DNA from: Thermosipho sp. (in: thermotogales)
GTDB lineage: Bacteria; Thermotogota; Thermotogae; Thermotogales; Fervidobacteriaceae
Assembly: GCA_017656335.1 (NCBI GenBank)
Contig: JACDOA010000003.1
Location: 1-64,000, forward strand
Reading direction: 5' to 3'
Length of the DNA: 64,000 bases
The notes under the pieces were generated by a model. The model saw nothing but the letters and a program-made list of their open reading frames with translations, was not told where the DNA came from and ran no database searches. The translations under genes were made by a program, and so were the position numbers. Shown here one piece after another: positions 1 to 9,624 of this stretch (positions are counted from its first letter, which is position 1; each line of letters opens with the position of its first letter).

Positions 1-5
1 TTTTT

Positions 6-2129
6 ATGATTAAAACAGACAATTTTATTTATGAATTGGAAACGATTTCAAAAAGACATTTTAAAGAAAAAGAAAAAAAACTAATCGAAAAAGCCATTGA
101 GGTGGCAAATTATGCACACGAAGGATTTTTTAGAAAATCTGGTGAACCTTTTGTTTATCATCCCTTAGAGGTAACAAAAATCTTAGCTTCCTTAAAATTA
201 GATACAACCACATTAATTTCTGGTATTTTACATGATTCAGTTGAAGACAGTAATGGAAAAGTGTCATTAAAAGATATAGAAAACGAATTTGGTATAGAAG
301 TTGCAAGAATTGTTGACGGAGTAACAAAAGTTAGTAAAATAAACGCCCCTGTTGGAAATATTGAACAAAAAAAGAAAAGTGAAACAATACAAAAAATGCT
401 TTTTGCCATGGCTGAAGATGTAAGGGTTATATTTGTTAAACTCTCTGATAGACTTCATAATATGAGAACAATTGAATTTGTCGATGATGTTGAAAAGAAA
501 AGATATAAAGCACTCGAAACTCTTGAGGTATATGCCCCCATTGCTCATAAACTTGGAATACATATAATCAAATGGGAATTAGAAGATTTATCCTTTAAGG
601 TATTATTTCCAGAAGAATATTACAAAATTAAAGAACTCGTTTCTGAAAAGAAAAAAGAAAGAGAAGAAAGAACTAATGAATATGTTAAGCAACTCTCTCT
701 AGCTTTAAAAGAACATAATATTAAAGCAAAAATTGAAGGAAGATATAAACATTATTATAGCATTTGGAAAAAGATGAAAGAAAAAAACAAAAATTTCGAT
801 GAAATATATGATTTAATTGGAATTAGAGCAATAGTGAATGACGTAAAAACATGTTACACTACTGTTGGTATTGTTCACCATATATGGGTTCCGTTACCTG
901 GAAGATTCAAAGATTATATAGCAGCTCCTAAATCAAATGGATACAAATCTATTCACACAACTGTCATCACTCAATATGGTGAACCTTTAGAAATACAAAT
1001 TAGAGATTATCAAATGCACAATGAAGCTGAATATGGTCTAATTGCACATTGGATATATAAAGAAAAAACAGTTGATTTAAAACAAAAATGGCTTTCTCAA
1101 CTATTAGATTGGAGAAAGGAATTATTAAAAGGCTCAACAAATTTATCCGAATTAAAAAATGAACTTCAATTGGATGAAGTTTTTGTTCTAACTCCAAAAG
1201 GCGAAATAATGCACATGCCTAAAGGTTCAACAGTTATAGATTTTGCATATGCTATACATACCGAAATTGGCCATCATTTTTCAGGTGCAAAAGTAAACGG
1301 GAAAATTGTCCCAATAAGTTATAAATTAAAAAATGGAGATGTCGTAGAAATTTTAGTTAATAAATCCAGTAAAGGACCGAGTTTGGATTGGCTTAAATAT
1401 GCCAAAAGTCCTCGTACAAAAGCCAAAATAAGAAGGTTCTTTAGAGAACAAGAAAAAGAAAAATTGATTGATTCTGGAAAAGATGTTATTAGGAAATTAG
1501 CAAAAAGATTTAATACTTCAATTGAAGGGATACTTGAAAATGAAAAAATAGCTGATTTTTTGAAAAACCACTACCTTACTATTGAAGAATTATATACCCG
1601 TATTGGAGAAGGTAGTATAACTTTTAATGATCTACTTAATCTTATTGAAAAGCCAAAAGAAATTAGAAAAGTAATAAAAAAACAGAAAAAAAGCTACAAA
1701 AATCTAATTGCCATAGATGGAATTGCTTCAATTGAAGTACATATAGCAAAATGTTGTATGCCAGTCCCGGGAGACGAAATAGTTGGAATAGCAAGCAGAA
1801 GGGGTATAACCGTTCACAGAATAGAATGCAAAAATGTAAAAAATATTGATAAAACCAGAAAATTTAAAGCTAACTGGATTTCAGAAGAATCAGGTGGTTT
1901 TTCTACTGCAATTGAAGTCGAAATTGACAAAAATGAGCGTTTACCAGAAATAATGAATATTTTCGTAAATAAAAAAATTAATATTTCAAGCATGAAAGTT
2001 TCAGAATCAGAAACCTGGAAAACAGTATTTGCATATTTTACAATTATGGTAAAATCATTAAGTGAACTAAATGAATTAATAAATGAAATCGAAAAGAAAG
2101 CTGGAGTTATAAGGGTGAGAAGAAGATGA
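6..2129 (+). CDS. rel: Bifunctional (p)ppGpp synthetase/hydrolase (Rel)
   Basis: Makes and degrades the stringent-response alarmone (p)ppGpp in the cytoplasm. The 707 residues show the full long-RSH layout. The hydrolase domain has its HD pair and downstream ED at about residues 76-81 (LHDSVEDS). The synthetase domain lies at about 240-360 (DLIGIRAIV near 268, then [12 protein letters not shown]). A TGS domain follows at about 390-455, a conserved Cys-Cys segment ([10 protein letters not shown]) near 581, and a C-terminal ACT domain from about 634. Both catalytic halves look intact, so it should be bifunctional. The ATG lies five bases from the window edge, so its ribosome binding site cannot be seen and a slightly longer start is possible. 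The stop overlaps the dtd start (ATGA). Confidence 0.95.
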   Translation: MIKTDNFIYELETISKRHFKEKEKKLIEKAIEVANYAHEGFFRKSGEPFVYHPLEVTKILASLKLDTTTLISGILHDSVEDSNGKVSLKDIENEFGIEVARIVDGVTKVSKINAPVGNIEQKKKSETIQKMLFAMAEDVRVIFVKLSDRLHNMRTIEFVDDVEKKRYKALETLEVYAPIAHKLGIHIIKWELEDLSFKVLFPEEYYKIKELVSEKKKEREERTNEYVKQLSLALKEHNIKAKIEGRYKHYYSIWKKMKEKNKNFDEIYDLIGIRAIVNDVKTCYTTVGIVHHIWVPLPGRFKDYIAAPKSNGYKSIHTTVITQYGEPLEIQIRDYQMHNEAEYGLIAHWIYKEKTVDLKQKWLSQLLDWRKELLKGSTNLSELKNELQLDEVFVLTPKGEIMHMPKGSTVIDFAYAIHTEIGHHFSGAKVNGKIVPISYKLKNGDVVEILVNKSSKGPSLDWLKYAKSPRTKAKIRRFFREQEKEKLIDSGKDVIRKLAKRFNTSIEGILENEKIADFLKNHYLTIEELYTRIGEGSITFNDLLNLIEKPKEIRKVIKKQKKSYKNLIAIDGIASIEVHIAKCCMPVPGDEIVGIASRRGITVHRIECKNVKNIDKTRKFKANWISEESGGFSTAIEVEIDKNERLPEIMNIFVNKKINISSMKVSESETWKTVFAYFTIMVKSLSELNELINEIEKKAGVIRVRRR

Positions 2130-2575
2130 GAGCTGTTGTTCAAAGAGTATCTGAAGCCTCTGTTGAAGTTGATAATAAGATAATTGGAAAAATCAACAAT
2201 GGATTATTAGTTTTACTAGGTGTTGGAAAAGATGACTCAGAAGAAGATATAAAGTATCTTGCTGAAAAAATTATTCACTTGAGAATATTTGATGACAAAG
2301 ATGGAAAAATGAATTTGTCTTTACTTGACGTAAATGGAGAATTACTTATAGTTTCACAATTTACTCTTTATGGAGATTGTAGAAGAGGAAGAAGACCTTC
2401 TTATTCGGAATCTGCACCTCCTGAAAAAGCTGAAAAACTATATAATTTGTTCGTTGATTTTTCAAAAAAATCTGGCTTAAAAGTTGAAACAGGAAGATTT
2501 GGTGCTTATATGAAAGTTTCACTTGTGAATGATGGACCAGTAACTCTTTTGCTAGATTCAAAGAAGGTGTTCTAA
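2126..2575 (+). CDS. dtd: D-aminoacyl-tRNA deacylase
   Basis: Removes D-amino acids (and glycine mischarged on tRNA-Ala) from tRNA, a proofreading step in translation. The 149 residues are normal family length. The two active-site signatures are present: SQFTL with the following loop near residues 77-81, and the NDGPVT segment near residue 136, which carries the Gly-Pro cross-subunit motif. The N-terminus [13 protein letters not shown] is typical. The ATG overlaps the rel stop as ATGA, the same rel-dtd coupling seen in many bacteria. The last base of its stop is the first base of queH. Confidence 0.95.
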   Translation: MRAVVQRVSEASVEVDNKIIGKINNGLLVLLGVGKDDSEEDIKYLAEKIIHLRIFDDKDGKMNLSLLDVNGELLIVSQFTLYGDCRRGRRPSYSESAPPEKAEKLYNLFVDFSKKSGLKVETGRFGAYMKVSLVNDGPVTLLLDSKKVF

Positions 2576-3402
2576 TGCTTTTACATGTTTGCTGTGCACC
2601 TGATTTGGTACCAGCTTATTTTCATTTGAAAAATGTTGAAAAAGTATTCTTTTATAATCCAAATATACACCCTAAAGAAGAATATGATAAAAGATTGTTT
2701 GAAGTTGAAAAATTATCTAAAAAATGGAATTTTAAAATTATAGATAGCAAATATGAACCAGAAGTTTTCTTTGAATATATAAAGGGAACTGAAAACTTTG
2801 GAGAAAATAGTACAAGATGTGATAAATGTATTTTTATAAGATTATTTAAAACTGCTTTAAAAGCAAAAGAAATCGGTGAAAATGAAATTGCAACAACTTT
2901 AACCTCATCTCCACGAAAAAATTTAGATAAAATTAACAAAATCGGAAAAACTGTTGAAAAAGAAACTGGAATAAAATATATTGAAACTCGTTTTAGAAAA
3001 GGAATTGAATATCAAAAAGCCTTAAAATATAATAAAGAAGAAAACATATACCGACAAAATTACTGTGGCTGTATCTTTTCTCTTAGAGAAACAGAAAAAT
3101 TAAAACAAAAAAGGCTTCTTGAAAGACAGAAAAAGTTAAATAGGTTAGGTTTAGAAAAGTTTACTCTTGATCCTGAAATTTTTATCGTTGACAAAGAAAC
3201 TTTTGAATTAATATACAAAGATTTTTGTGAATTTATCGAACTAATTAAACCTAAAACATTAATTACCGAAAAAACAATTGCTAAAAAATTAAATCTGAAA
3301 AATGGTTGGAATAAACTAAAAAAATATAACCTAAAAGTCAAAATACTTGATAAAAATGAAATTAGAAGATTAAGGAGTGTGGTAGATGTTAGATCTTTTT
3401 AA
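2575..3402 (+). CDS. queH: Epoxyqueuosine reductase QueH, with C-terminal extension
   Basis: Reduces epoxyqueuosine to queuosine in tRNA, the last step of queuosine synthesis, with a non-B12 iron-sulfur enzyme. The family's cysteine pairs are visible: HVCCAPD at residues 4-10, the TRCDKC motif near 81-86, and YCGC near 163-166. The core ends at about residue 190. Roughly 80 further residues follow, rich in Lys and Leu; many QueH proteins stop near 180-220 residues. The extension is not something I recognise. The start overlaps the dtd stop by one base, and the 3' end overlaps the next gene by 17 bases, so rel-dtd-queH-DUF212 is one tightly coupled operon. Confidence 0.9.
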   Translation: MLLHVCCAPDLVPAYFHLKNVEKVFFYNPNIHPKEEYDKRLFEVEKLSKKWNFKIIDSKYEPEVFFEYIKGTENFGENSTRCDKCIFIRLFKTALKAKEIGENEIATTLTSSPRKNLDKINKIGKTVEKETGIKYIETRFRKGIEYQKALKYNKEENIYRQNYCGCIFSLRETEKLKQKRLLERQKKLNRLGLEKFTLDPEIFIVDKETFELIYKDFCEFIELIKPKTLITEKTIAKKLNLKNGWNKLKKYNLKVKILDKNEIRRLRSVVDVRSF

Positions 3403-3727
3403 AAATATACCTTTACTCGCTTCAATTTTAGCTTTTTTATCTTCTCAGTTTTTAAAAATGATAATTTATAGGGACATTAAATCATTTGGTAGATATGGTG
3501 GCATGCCAAGTGCTCATATTGCTACACTTTCAGCTTTGGCTTGGGCAGTTGCAAGAACAACAGGATACGATTCACCTCAAACTGCTATTTCAACCATTTT
3601 ACTTGCAGTAATAGCTTCTGATGCAGTTGGCCTCAGAAGAAAGGTTGATCCTAATAGTGGACATACAATGATTGAAGCAATAGCTGGCTTTATTTTAGGT
3701 ATGATTATTGCTTTTATAATAACTTAA
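3386..3727 (+). CDS. Divergent PAP2 family membrane protein (DUF212), compact
   Basis: A small integral membrane protein of the divergent PAP2/DUF212 family, whose substrate is unknown. Signatures are GGMPSAH near residues 38-44, SDAVGLRRK near 79-87 and GHTMIEAIAGFILG near 92-105, with hydrophobic segments at both ends. At 113 residues it is shorter than most family members (about 140-160). The missing part corresponds to the loop between the RR motif and GHT, so it looks like a natural compact form rather than a truncation. The ATG follows an AAGGAGTG ribosome binding site inside the end of queH. Confidence 0.8.
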   Translation: MLDLFKNIPLLASILAFLSSQFLKMIIYRDIKSFGRYGGMPSAHIATLSALAWAVARTTGYDSPQTAISTILLAVIASDAVGLRRKVDPNSGHTMIEAIAGFILGMIIAFIIT

Positions 3728-3746
3728 AAAATTTAGGAGGATTACT

Positions 3747-4283
3747 ATGAAAAAAACAATTTTAATATTTACTCTTATAGTTCTTTCGACAAGTTTATTT
3801 GCATTTCCTGGTCAGTGGTTTAGAGACATGATAAAAAAATATAGAACCTCACATGGTCTAGAAACTTATGATGAAATGTTATATGATATTGAAAATACAA
3901 TATTATCAGTTTCGAAAGAAACCGGGATAGATCCTTTGTTAATAACTTCTATAGTGATTGTAGAAAGTGAATTTAGAAATGTTATCGGGTTGTATGGAGA
4001 GCTTGGTATGATGCAAATCAAACCTGAAACTGCAGCATATGTTGCAAAAATTTATGGTATAAACGAACCCGAAGAAGGGTGGATTAGAATTTTGTGGGAC
4101 TATAAATTAAACATAAAAATTGGAACATATTACTTGAAATATCTTTATGATAAGTTTGGAAATATTGTAGACGCTGTTAAAAATTACAATGGTGGTATTT
4201 ATAAGGATATCTATGCCGAAAGAATCATGCAAACTTATCAAAAAATGCTTGAGGTGGCTGCTTTAAATGAAAAAAATACTTGA
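3747..4283 (+). CDS. Secreted lytic transglycosylase (SLT domain)
   Basis: Probable peptidoglycan-cleaving lytic transglycosylase. A Sec signal peptide covers about residues 1-19 (MKKTILIFTLIVLST, cleavage likely after LFA). A single SLT/lysozyme-like domain follows: VESEFRN near residue 70 carries the catalytic Glu, then GELGMMQIKPETA near 84-96 and YNGG near 145. The domain is complete and there is no LysM or other wall-binding module. The ATG has a clean AGGAGG site 7 bases upstream. The 3' end overlaps the next gene by 17 bases, implying cotranscription with the ABC ATPase. Confidence 0.88.
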   Translation: MKKTILIFTLIVLSTSLFAFPGQWFRDMIKKYRTSHGLETYDEMLYDIENTILSVSKETGIDPLLITSIVIVESEFRNVIGLYGELGMMQIKPETAAYVAKIYGINEPEEGWIRILWDYKLNIKIGTYYLKYLYDKFGNIVDAVKNYNGGIYKDIYAERIMQTYQKMLEVAALNEKNT

Positions 4284-5031
4284 AATTGAAAATTTATGCT
4301 TTTCATATAATGAATTTTCTATTAAAAGCTTAAATATTACTTTATACGAAGGAATATTTGTTGGTATAATTGGCCCAAATGGTGCAGGTAAATCGACTAC
4401 TTTAAATTTAATTGCAAAATTATTAAAACCAAAATCAGGGAAAATTAAGATTTTTGGAAAAGATTTAAAAAAACTTAGTAGATCAGAAATTGCTAAATAT
4501 ATTTCATTTGTAAGACAAGATTTTTCTCCAGTTTTTGAATTTAAAGTAAAAGATATTGTCGAAATGGGAGGATTTCATAGAAATAAAAGTTTCTTTTCGA
4601 ATATTGAGGAAATTGACAAAATCAAGAAAAGTTTAAAAATTGTCGGATTAGATGGATTTGAAAACAGATATTTTTCTACTTTAAGTGGTGGAGAACAAAG
4701 GAGAGTATTAATTGCAAGAAGTCTTTATCAAGAAACTCCTATTTTGCTTGTAGATGAACTAACCGCTCATCTTGACATTTCTCACTCTTTGCATATAGTT
4801 GAAATCCTTAAACACCTTACAACAATCGGAAAAAGCGTTTTAGCAGCTTTTCACAATATAAATATTGCTGCAAAATATTGCGATTATATTTATGCCATTA
4901 AAGATGGAAGAATTATTTTTGAAGGTAATCCCGAAGCAGTCATTAACAAGGAAAATATTGAAAAATTATATGAGACAGAGGTTGAAATACTTTCTCATCC
5001 TTCTAAAAAATATCCTATTGTAATTTTTTAA
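4267..5031 (+). CDS. ABC transporter ATP-binding protein, FecE/BtuD-like
   Basis: Cytoplasmic ATPase subunit of an ABC importer. Walker A is GPNGAGKST (about residues 38-46), the signature motif is LSGGEQRR (about 140), and Walker B is ILLVDELTAHLD (about 158). This is followed by the switch His in FHNINIA. The D-E-L-T-A-H form of Walker B and the overall length (254) fit iron-chelate or cobalamin uptake ATPases. No permease or binding protein lies nearby, so the partner must be encoded elsewhere. The start lies inside the lytic transglycosylase gene after GAGGTGG. Its stop TAA shares bases with the stop of the convergent csaB. Confidence 0.88.
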   Translation: MKKILEIENLCFSYNEFSIKSLNITLYEGIFVGIIGPNGAGKSTTLNLIAKLLKPKSGKIKIFGKDLKKLSRSEIAKYISFVRQDFSPVFEFKVKDIVEMGGFHRNKSFFSNIEEIDKIKKSLKIVGLDGFENRYFSTLSGGEQRRVLIARSLYQETPILLVDELTAHLDISHSLHIVEILKHLTTIGKSVLAAFHNINIAAKYCDYIYAIKDGRIIFEGNPEAVINKENIEKLYETEVEILSHPSKKYPIVIF

Positions 5032-6011
5032 GTTAAGTTATGTACAAGTTTCTTAAATTTTTCATACATCTCTTCCATATCTCTTTCCATTTTTTCTTTT
5101 ACTTCTATCTTATAATCTTTTATAATTGAAATTTTGTATGAAGCCTCTACAATATCTTTAGCATATCCTTCATAGTTTTTTATATACTTATGAAAAAATC
5201 TCCTGAACTTTTCGTCTTTTATAGAAACAAAAGGAACCCCAAAATACGAAGCAATTAGAGAACCGTGGAAACGTTCACTTATAACCATTTCACTTTGCTG
5301 TATATATTCAATTGCATTTTCAATTTGACTAATATAGGAAAGCTTTAACCCTTTTACAGAAAAATTCGACATTTTTTTTGCAAGAGGTATATCCTCAGGA
5401 GAAAATGGAACAAATACAATCTCAGAAAATCCTTGATTTGCCAAATTCAATAATATAGGAACATAACTTTTAAATTTTCTTGGTATAATTACAACCTGTC
5501 CATTTTTTTTCGGTTTAATTTCAACATTTTTTAAAAAATTAATTGCTGGATCTGTTCCTAAATAACTTTTTACATTACATCTCTTCACATAATTATATGA
5601 AATTTCATCTCTTGCAAAGATGTATAACTTTTTATTTTTTAGAAGATTTCTAAAAAGTTTTCTGCTCAAATATCTTTTAAAAGGGCCAAAACTATTTCCA
5701 AAAAATATTAGAGGCTTTCCTAAAAAAGCGGATAATTCAAAAACAAAATAATAATATAAGAAACTCTTCAAGCTAGTTTTATCCTGTAGAATTCCTCCTC
5801 CTCCACAAATAACAATATCACTTTTTATCAGTGCTTTAATTATTGAAAAAAAATTAAATCGTTTAAATGAATTATCGTGTTTCTCACTTTTAGGAAGTAA
5901 CTCTAAGATTTCAAAATTTTCTTTTATTAAAAATTCTTTAATAGATTTTCTCATTAATTCGTCCCCTAAATTTCCGTATCCATAGTAGCCAATAAGTAAT
6001 ATTTTTTTCAA
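5028..6011 (-). CDS. csaB: Polysaccharide pyruvyl transferase CsaB
   Basis: Predicted to transfer pyruvate from phosphoenolpyruvate to a cell-wall-linked polysaccharide, which in other bacteria anchors S-layer-homology proteins. Family features are the N-terminal GYYGYGNLGDE (about residues 8-18), the GGGGILQD motif near 72-79 and the SERFHGSLIASYFG segment near 248. The 327 residues are about normal. The start is TTG, preceded by GGAGGTGTACG; no ATG fits as well. In Thermotogota the sheath-like outer membrane is attached through SLH-type proteins, so a role in envelope attachment is a reasonable inference. The gene overlaps the convergent ABC gene by 4 bases. Confidence 0.85.
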   Translation of the reverse strand: MKKILLIGYYGYGNLGDELMRKSIKEFLIKENFEILELLPKSEKHDNSFKRFNFFSIIKALIKSDIVICGGGGILQDKTSLKSFLYYYFVFELSAFLGKPLIFFGNSFGPFKRYLSRKLFRNLLKNKKLYIFARDEISYNYVKRCNVKSYLGTDPAINFLKNVEIKPKKNGQVVIIPRKFKSYVPILLNLANQGFSEIVFVPFSPEDIPLAKKMSNFSVKGLKLSYISQIENAIEYIQQSEMVISERFHGSLIASYFGVPFVSIKDEKFRRFFHKYIKNYEGYAKDIVEASYKISIIKDYKIEVKEKMERDMEEMYEKFKKLVHNLT

Positions 6012-6056
6012 ACGTACACCTCCTCGTAAAAAAGTATATCATAAAAGTAAAAACAA

Positions 6057-6087
6057 TTGAGCAATCTATAATCTTTAATGGTATAAT
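6057..6087 (+). promoter_or_regulatory. Possible panB promoter
   Basis: TTGAGC at 6057-6062 and TATAAT at 6082-6087 are separated by 19 bases, a little wide for a sigma-70 promoter. Another TATAAT lies at 6067-6072. The panB ribosome binding site AGGAGG follows at about 6116. This 117-bp gap between csaB and panB must hold divergent promoters. Confidence 0.4.
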
Positions 6088-6128
6088 TAACTTAGGATTT
6101 TATAATCAACTACCCAGGAGGAGTTTTT

Positions 6129-6923
6129 ATGAACATAAACACAATAATGAAAATGAAAGGGAAAGAGAAAATTGTAATGGTTACAGCATATGATACTCCT
6201 ACAGCAAAAATTGCTGAAAAAGCAGGAGTTGATATAATTTTAGTTGGTGATTCACTTGGAAATAATGTTCTTGGATATCAAAATACAATTCCAGTTACAA
6301 TGGAAGAAATGTTAATTCATTTAAAGGCTGTAAGAAGAGGAGCCCCCAACACTTTTATTATCGCAGATATGCCTTTTTTATCATACGGCTGCAGTGATGA
6401 AGAAGCAATTAAAAATGCGGGATTATTTCTTAAAAACGGAGCTAATGCAATTAAACTCGAAGGTGGAAAATTTTTTGGAAATTTAATTAAAAAAATGATT
6501 TCAATTGGTATCCCTGTTATGGGACATCTAGGTTTAACACCTCAATCATTGAATGTCTTTGGCGGTTATAAAGTTCAAGGTAAAAGTGAAAAATCAAAAA
6601 ATTATTTAATCGAAAACGCAGTTGAGTTGGAAAAAAGCGGAGTCTTTTCACTGGTACTGGAAATGGTAGTAGAAGAAGTTGCAAAAGAAATCACAGAAAA
6701 GCTCTCAATTCCAACAATTGGAATAGGAGCAGGAAGATATTGTGATGGACAAGTTCTAGTTTTTCATGATATTGTCGGCCTTAATCCGGAATTTAAACCA
6801 AAGTTTTCCAAACAATATGCCAATACATTTGATATAATGCTTAATGCTATCGAAAAATTTAAAAACGAAGTTAAAGAGAAAAAATTTCCATTGGATGATA
6901 ATGTCTTTAAAGGAGGAAAATAA
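6129..6923 (+). CDS. panB: 3-methyl-2-oxobutanoate hydroxymethyltransferase
   Basis: First committed step of pantothenate synthesis: adds a hydroxymethyl group from methylene-tetrahydrofolate to 2-oxoisovalerate, giving ketopantoate. The TIM-barrel enzyme shows VTAYDTPTAKIAEKAGVD (about 18-35), the metal-binding VGDSLGN (about 40) and GHLGLTPQ (about 136-143), followed by a catalytic Glu in LEMVV and IPTIGIGAG. The length of 264 is typical. The ATG follows AGGAGGAGTTTTT. The stop overlaps the coaBC start (TAATG), so pantothenate and coenzyme A synthesis are cotranscribed. panC, panD and panE are not in this window. Confidence 0.95.
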   Translation: MNINTIMKMKGKEKIVMVTAYDTPTAKIAEKAGVDIILVGDSLGNNVLGYQNTIPVTMEEMLIHLKAVRRGAPNTFIIADMPFLSYGCSDEEAIKNAGLFLKNGANAIKLEGGKFFGNLIKKMISIGIPVMGHLGLTPQSLNVFGGYKVQGKSEKSKNYLIENAVELEKSGVFSLVLEMVVEEVAKEITEKLSIPTIGIGAGRYCDGQVLVFHDIVGLNPEFKPKFSKQYANTFDIMLNAIEKFKNEVKEKKFPLDDNVFKGGK

Positions 6924-8083
6924 TGCACGTACTTTTAGGAGTTTCAAGCGGGATTGCAATTTATAAAGCGGTAGATCTGGTAAGCAAACTAAGAAAGGAA
7001 AGCTTTCAAATAGATATCATCATGACTGAAAATGCTTCAAAATTAATTTCTCCTTCAGTATTTTCTGCAGTTGGAAATTGTAATGTTTATACCAATACTT
7101 TTAACGTAAATAATGGATGGATAATTCACACTGAACTTTCACAAAAAACAGATATTTTTGTTTTGGCTCCTGCAACTGCTAATACTATAGCAAAAATCGC
7201 TTCTGGTATAGCTGACAATCTTTTAACTACAGTTGCTCTTGCTATTCCAAACGCTACACCTAAAATTCTTGTTCCAACTATGAACTCAAGAATGTTAGAA
7301 AATCTTATTACTCAAAAAAATATTGAAATACTTAAAAATAACGGCTGGTATGTTACAGAACCTGAAGAAGGACATCTAGCATGTGGAGAAATAGGAAAAG
7401 GACGATACCCTGAAAATCAAAAAATTGTGGAAACAATAAAATTTTTAACAGCTCCAAAAATTTTAAAAAATAAAAAGGTTCTAGTCACAGCAGGGCCAAC
7501 AAGAGAAAAAATTGATCCTATTAGATATATCTCAAATTACTCCAGTGGGAAAATGGGATATTCGATAGCTAAAGTTGCTAAAAGATTAGGAGCATATGTA
7601 TGTTTAATTTCAGGACCTACTTGTTTAGAAAAGCCCTATCTGATTGACAATTTTATAGAAGTAACCTCGTCGCAAGAAATGTATGAAATAGTTTTATCAA
7701 AATTTCTAGAATATGACATAATTATTATGACAGCTGCTATAGCTGATTTTAAAGTTAAAAATACTTCAAATAAAAAAATTAAAAAGGAAAATTTCAACTT
7801 AATTCTTGAACTTGAGCGGACAATGGATGTTTTGTCTGAATTGGGGAAAAATAAAAAAGAAAATCAAATATTAATTGGATTTGCTGCTGAAACTGAAAAT
7901 TTTATAGAATACGGAAAAGAAAAGCTTCTCAAAAAGAATGCTGACTATATAATTGCAAATAATGCTAAAGAAGTCATGGGTAAAGATTTTACCAAAGTTT
8001 ACGTTATTTCTAAAACAAAAATAGAAGAGCTTGAAGGGAGTAAAGAAAAAGTTGCAGAAGAGATATTTAAAATTATCATTTAG
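6923..8083 (+). CDS. coaBC: Bifunctional phosphopantothenoylcysteine decarboxylase/synthetase
   Basis: Two consecutive steps of coenzyme A synthesis: CTP-dependent ligation of cysteine to phosphopantothenate (CoaB half), then FMN-dependent decarboxylation (CoaC half). The CoaC domain occupies about residues 1-175, with the catalytic His in IHTELSQ near 70, the PTMNSRML motif near 120 and the active-site Cys in ACGEIGKG near 155. The CoaB domain follows, with LVTAGPTREKIDPIRYISN near 190 and NYSSGKMGYSIAK near 209. The 386 residues are normal. Translationally coupled to panB. The next gene begins inside its 3' end. Confidence 0.95.
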   Translation: MHVLLGVSSGIAIYKAVDLVSKLRKESFQIDIIMTENASKLISPSVFSAVGNCNVYTNTFNVNNGWIIHTELSQKTDIFVLAPATANTIAKIASGIADNLLTTVALAIPNATPKILVPTMNSRMLENLITQKNIEILKNNGWYVTEPEEGHLACGEIGKGRYPENQKIVETIKFLTAPKILKNKKVLVTAGPTREKIDPIRYISNYSSGKMGYSIAKVAKRLGAYVCLISGPTCLEKPYLIDNFIEVTSSQEMYEIVLSKFLEYDIIIMTAAIADFKVKNTSNKKIKKENFNLILELERTMDVLSELGKNKKENQILIGFAAETENFIEYGKEKLLKKNADYIIANNAKEVMGKDFTKVYVISKTKIEELEGSKEKVAEEIFKIII

Positions 8084-9017
8084 CTTACTTTTTATAACTT
8101 TAGCTTCTTTATCTTTCCCTTTAAAAATAGCTACTGGTGTAAAATATACTTTTAGAAACACCTTTTACGAAAATTATATTGTATTAACTAGTTCATTAGA
8201 AAGAAAAATAGTAATTTTTAATATGAAAACTCAAAAAATTGATTATTTTCTTAATAATATTGGAATTTACCCTGCTATTTCTTATTTATATAAAGATAAA
8301 CTTTTAATCATAGATTCTGTTGGAAAACAATTGATTTTATATAACATAAATAATTCTGTAGTCAACACTAAAAATTTAGAGAATAAACCAGTTTTTTACA
8401 AACGTTTTGACAACATTGTTTATGTTTTAGATTCTACTGGAAATTTATATGGTTTCAACTTTGATTTAGAAACAGTTTATTTCCACAAATTTTTATCAGA
8501 TCCTGATTACTTTGATTTTTTTAACTCAAAACCAATTGCTTTTTATATTTGGAGAAATGAATTCGATGTGGAATACGAAGAAAAATTACTCAATTTTAAC
8601 TTAACTACTCCTGTTTTTATGGTTTCAAAATATATTCTTGATTTTAGAGGTGGAAAAATTCTAGATTTTGAAACTAAAAAGGTTTATGAAACCGCACCTT
8701 ACATTTCTTTTGGTGTTATCTGGAATAACAAATTGTATTTTGGTTCAATGTTTTCTAAAGAAATTTATGCTTTTGAAAATGATAAAATATATAGTGAAGC
8801 AAAATTAGATTTTCCACCTACAAGTGGAAAAATTCTAAATAACAAATTGTATATTCTTTCTGCTCCAAAAAACAAATTAATAATTGTAGGAAAAGATATT
8901 AAAACATATGATACAGGAAATTTTCCAGTTGATGTTTATAGTTTTGATAATAAAATTTTCGTCATTTGTGCAGAAAATGGTGAAATAAATATAATTGAAA
9001 ACAAAGAAGGAGGGTAA
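8052..9017 (+). CDS. Secreted protein of unknown function, beta-propeller-like
   Basis: I do not recognise a named family. The product has an N-terminal Sec signal (LKLSFSLLFITLASLSF) and then about 290 residues of repeating short beta-strand patterns such as YENYIVLTS, FYKRFDNIVYVLD, VIWNNKLYFG and ILNNKLYILS. This pattern suggests a beta-propeller. The longest frame begins at TTG 8031, but TTG at 8052 lies 11 bases after GGGAG and gives a more normal signal peptide, so I prefer it. Either start overlaps coaBC. Its position between coaBC and a CBS-ACT gene gives no clear functional hint. It is probably periplasmic; a scaffold or binding role is only a guess. Confidence 0.6.
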   Translation: MQKRYLKLSFSLLFITLASLSFPLKIATGVKYTFRNTFYENYIVLTSSLERKIVIFNMKTQKIDYFLNNIGIYPAISYLYKDKLLIIDSVGKQLILYNINNSVVNTKNLENKPVFYKRFDNIVYVLDSTGNLYGFNFDLETVYFHKFLSDPDYFDFFNSKPIAFYIWRNEFDVEYEEKLLNFNLTTPVFMVSKYILDFRGGKILDFETKKVYETAPYISFGVIWNNKLYFGSMFSKEIYAFENDKIYSEAKLDFPPTSGKILNNKLYILSAPKNKLIIVGKDIKTYDTGNFPVDVYSFDNKIFVICAENGEINIIENKEGG

Positions 9018-9021
9018 TTTT

Positions 9022-9624
9022 ATGAATGTTAAAAAATGGGTTATAAGTCATTTTCCAACAATTAGAAAATCACAAACAGTAGGAGAAGCTTTAAGAAAAA
9101 TGCGTGAATATGCATGTGATTATTGTATTGTTCTTGATGAAAATGACAAATTTGAAGGAGTCCTATATAAATCCAGTATTAGAGAATCCGAATTAGATGC
9201 TCTCGTAGATGAGTACGTAACTTTTCCAGATTTTTACGTTGTTGAAGATTCAAATGTAGAAGAAGCTGCTTTGATGTTAATTGAAAACAGGGATCAGATT
9301 CTACCCGTTGTTAATAACAATGCTGAAGTTATAGGTGTTTTAACAGTTCAAGAAGTCTTAGAAGCATTTACTGAACTCTCAGCTATGGATGAACCAGGGA
9401 CCAGAATAATTTTAGAACTTCCGGATAAACCCGGTGAATTAAAAAGAGTTATCGATGTATTAGCTAACAATAAAATGAATATTCTTTCTATTCTTACCCT
9501 TAAAGATGATGGGAAAAGACAGGTATCTATTAAAGTCCAATGTGAAGATCCAGAAACTATAGCCAATTTGCTTGAAATCTACGAGATAAATTATATTTCA
9601 ATTATAGAAGAAGAAGGTTTTTAA
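9022..9624 (+). CDS. CBS-pair plus ACT domain protein
   Basis: A predicted cytoplasmic ligand sensor: two CBS motifs (about residues 8-55 and 70-118, the latter ending ILPVVNNNAEVIGVLTVQEV) followed by an ACT domain (about 130-200, RIILELPDKPGELKRVIDVL). CBS pairs usually bind adenine nucleotides and ACT domains bind amino acids, so the protein could link energy state to amino-acid level; the target is unknown. The longest frame begins at TTG 8995, but ATG 9022 follows AAGGAGGGTAATTTT and is the clear start. Its stop overlaps the scpA start (TAATG). Confidence 0.85.
   Translation: MNVKKWVISHFPTIRKSQTVGEALRKMREYACDYCIVLDENDKFEGVLYKSSIRESELDALVDEYVTFPDFYVVEDSNVEEAALMLIENRDQILPVVNNNAEVIGVLTVQEVLEAFTELSAMDEPGTRIILELPDKPGELKRVIDVLANNKMNILSILTLKDDGKRQVSIKVQCEDPETIANLLEIYEINYISIIEEEGF

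Noticed and set aside
3386-3727. DUF212 protein as a truncated pseudogene
   Set aside because: All family motifs and both terminal membrane segments are present and it has a normal start; only one loop is short.
6082-6128. Possible preQ1-type riboswitch before panB (ACTACCC followed by AGGAGG)
   Set aside because: Lacks the required stem and A-rich tail, and panB is not a queuosine gene.
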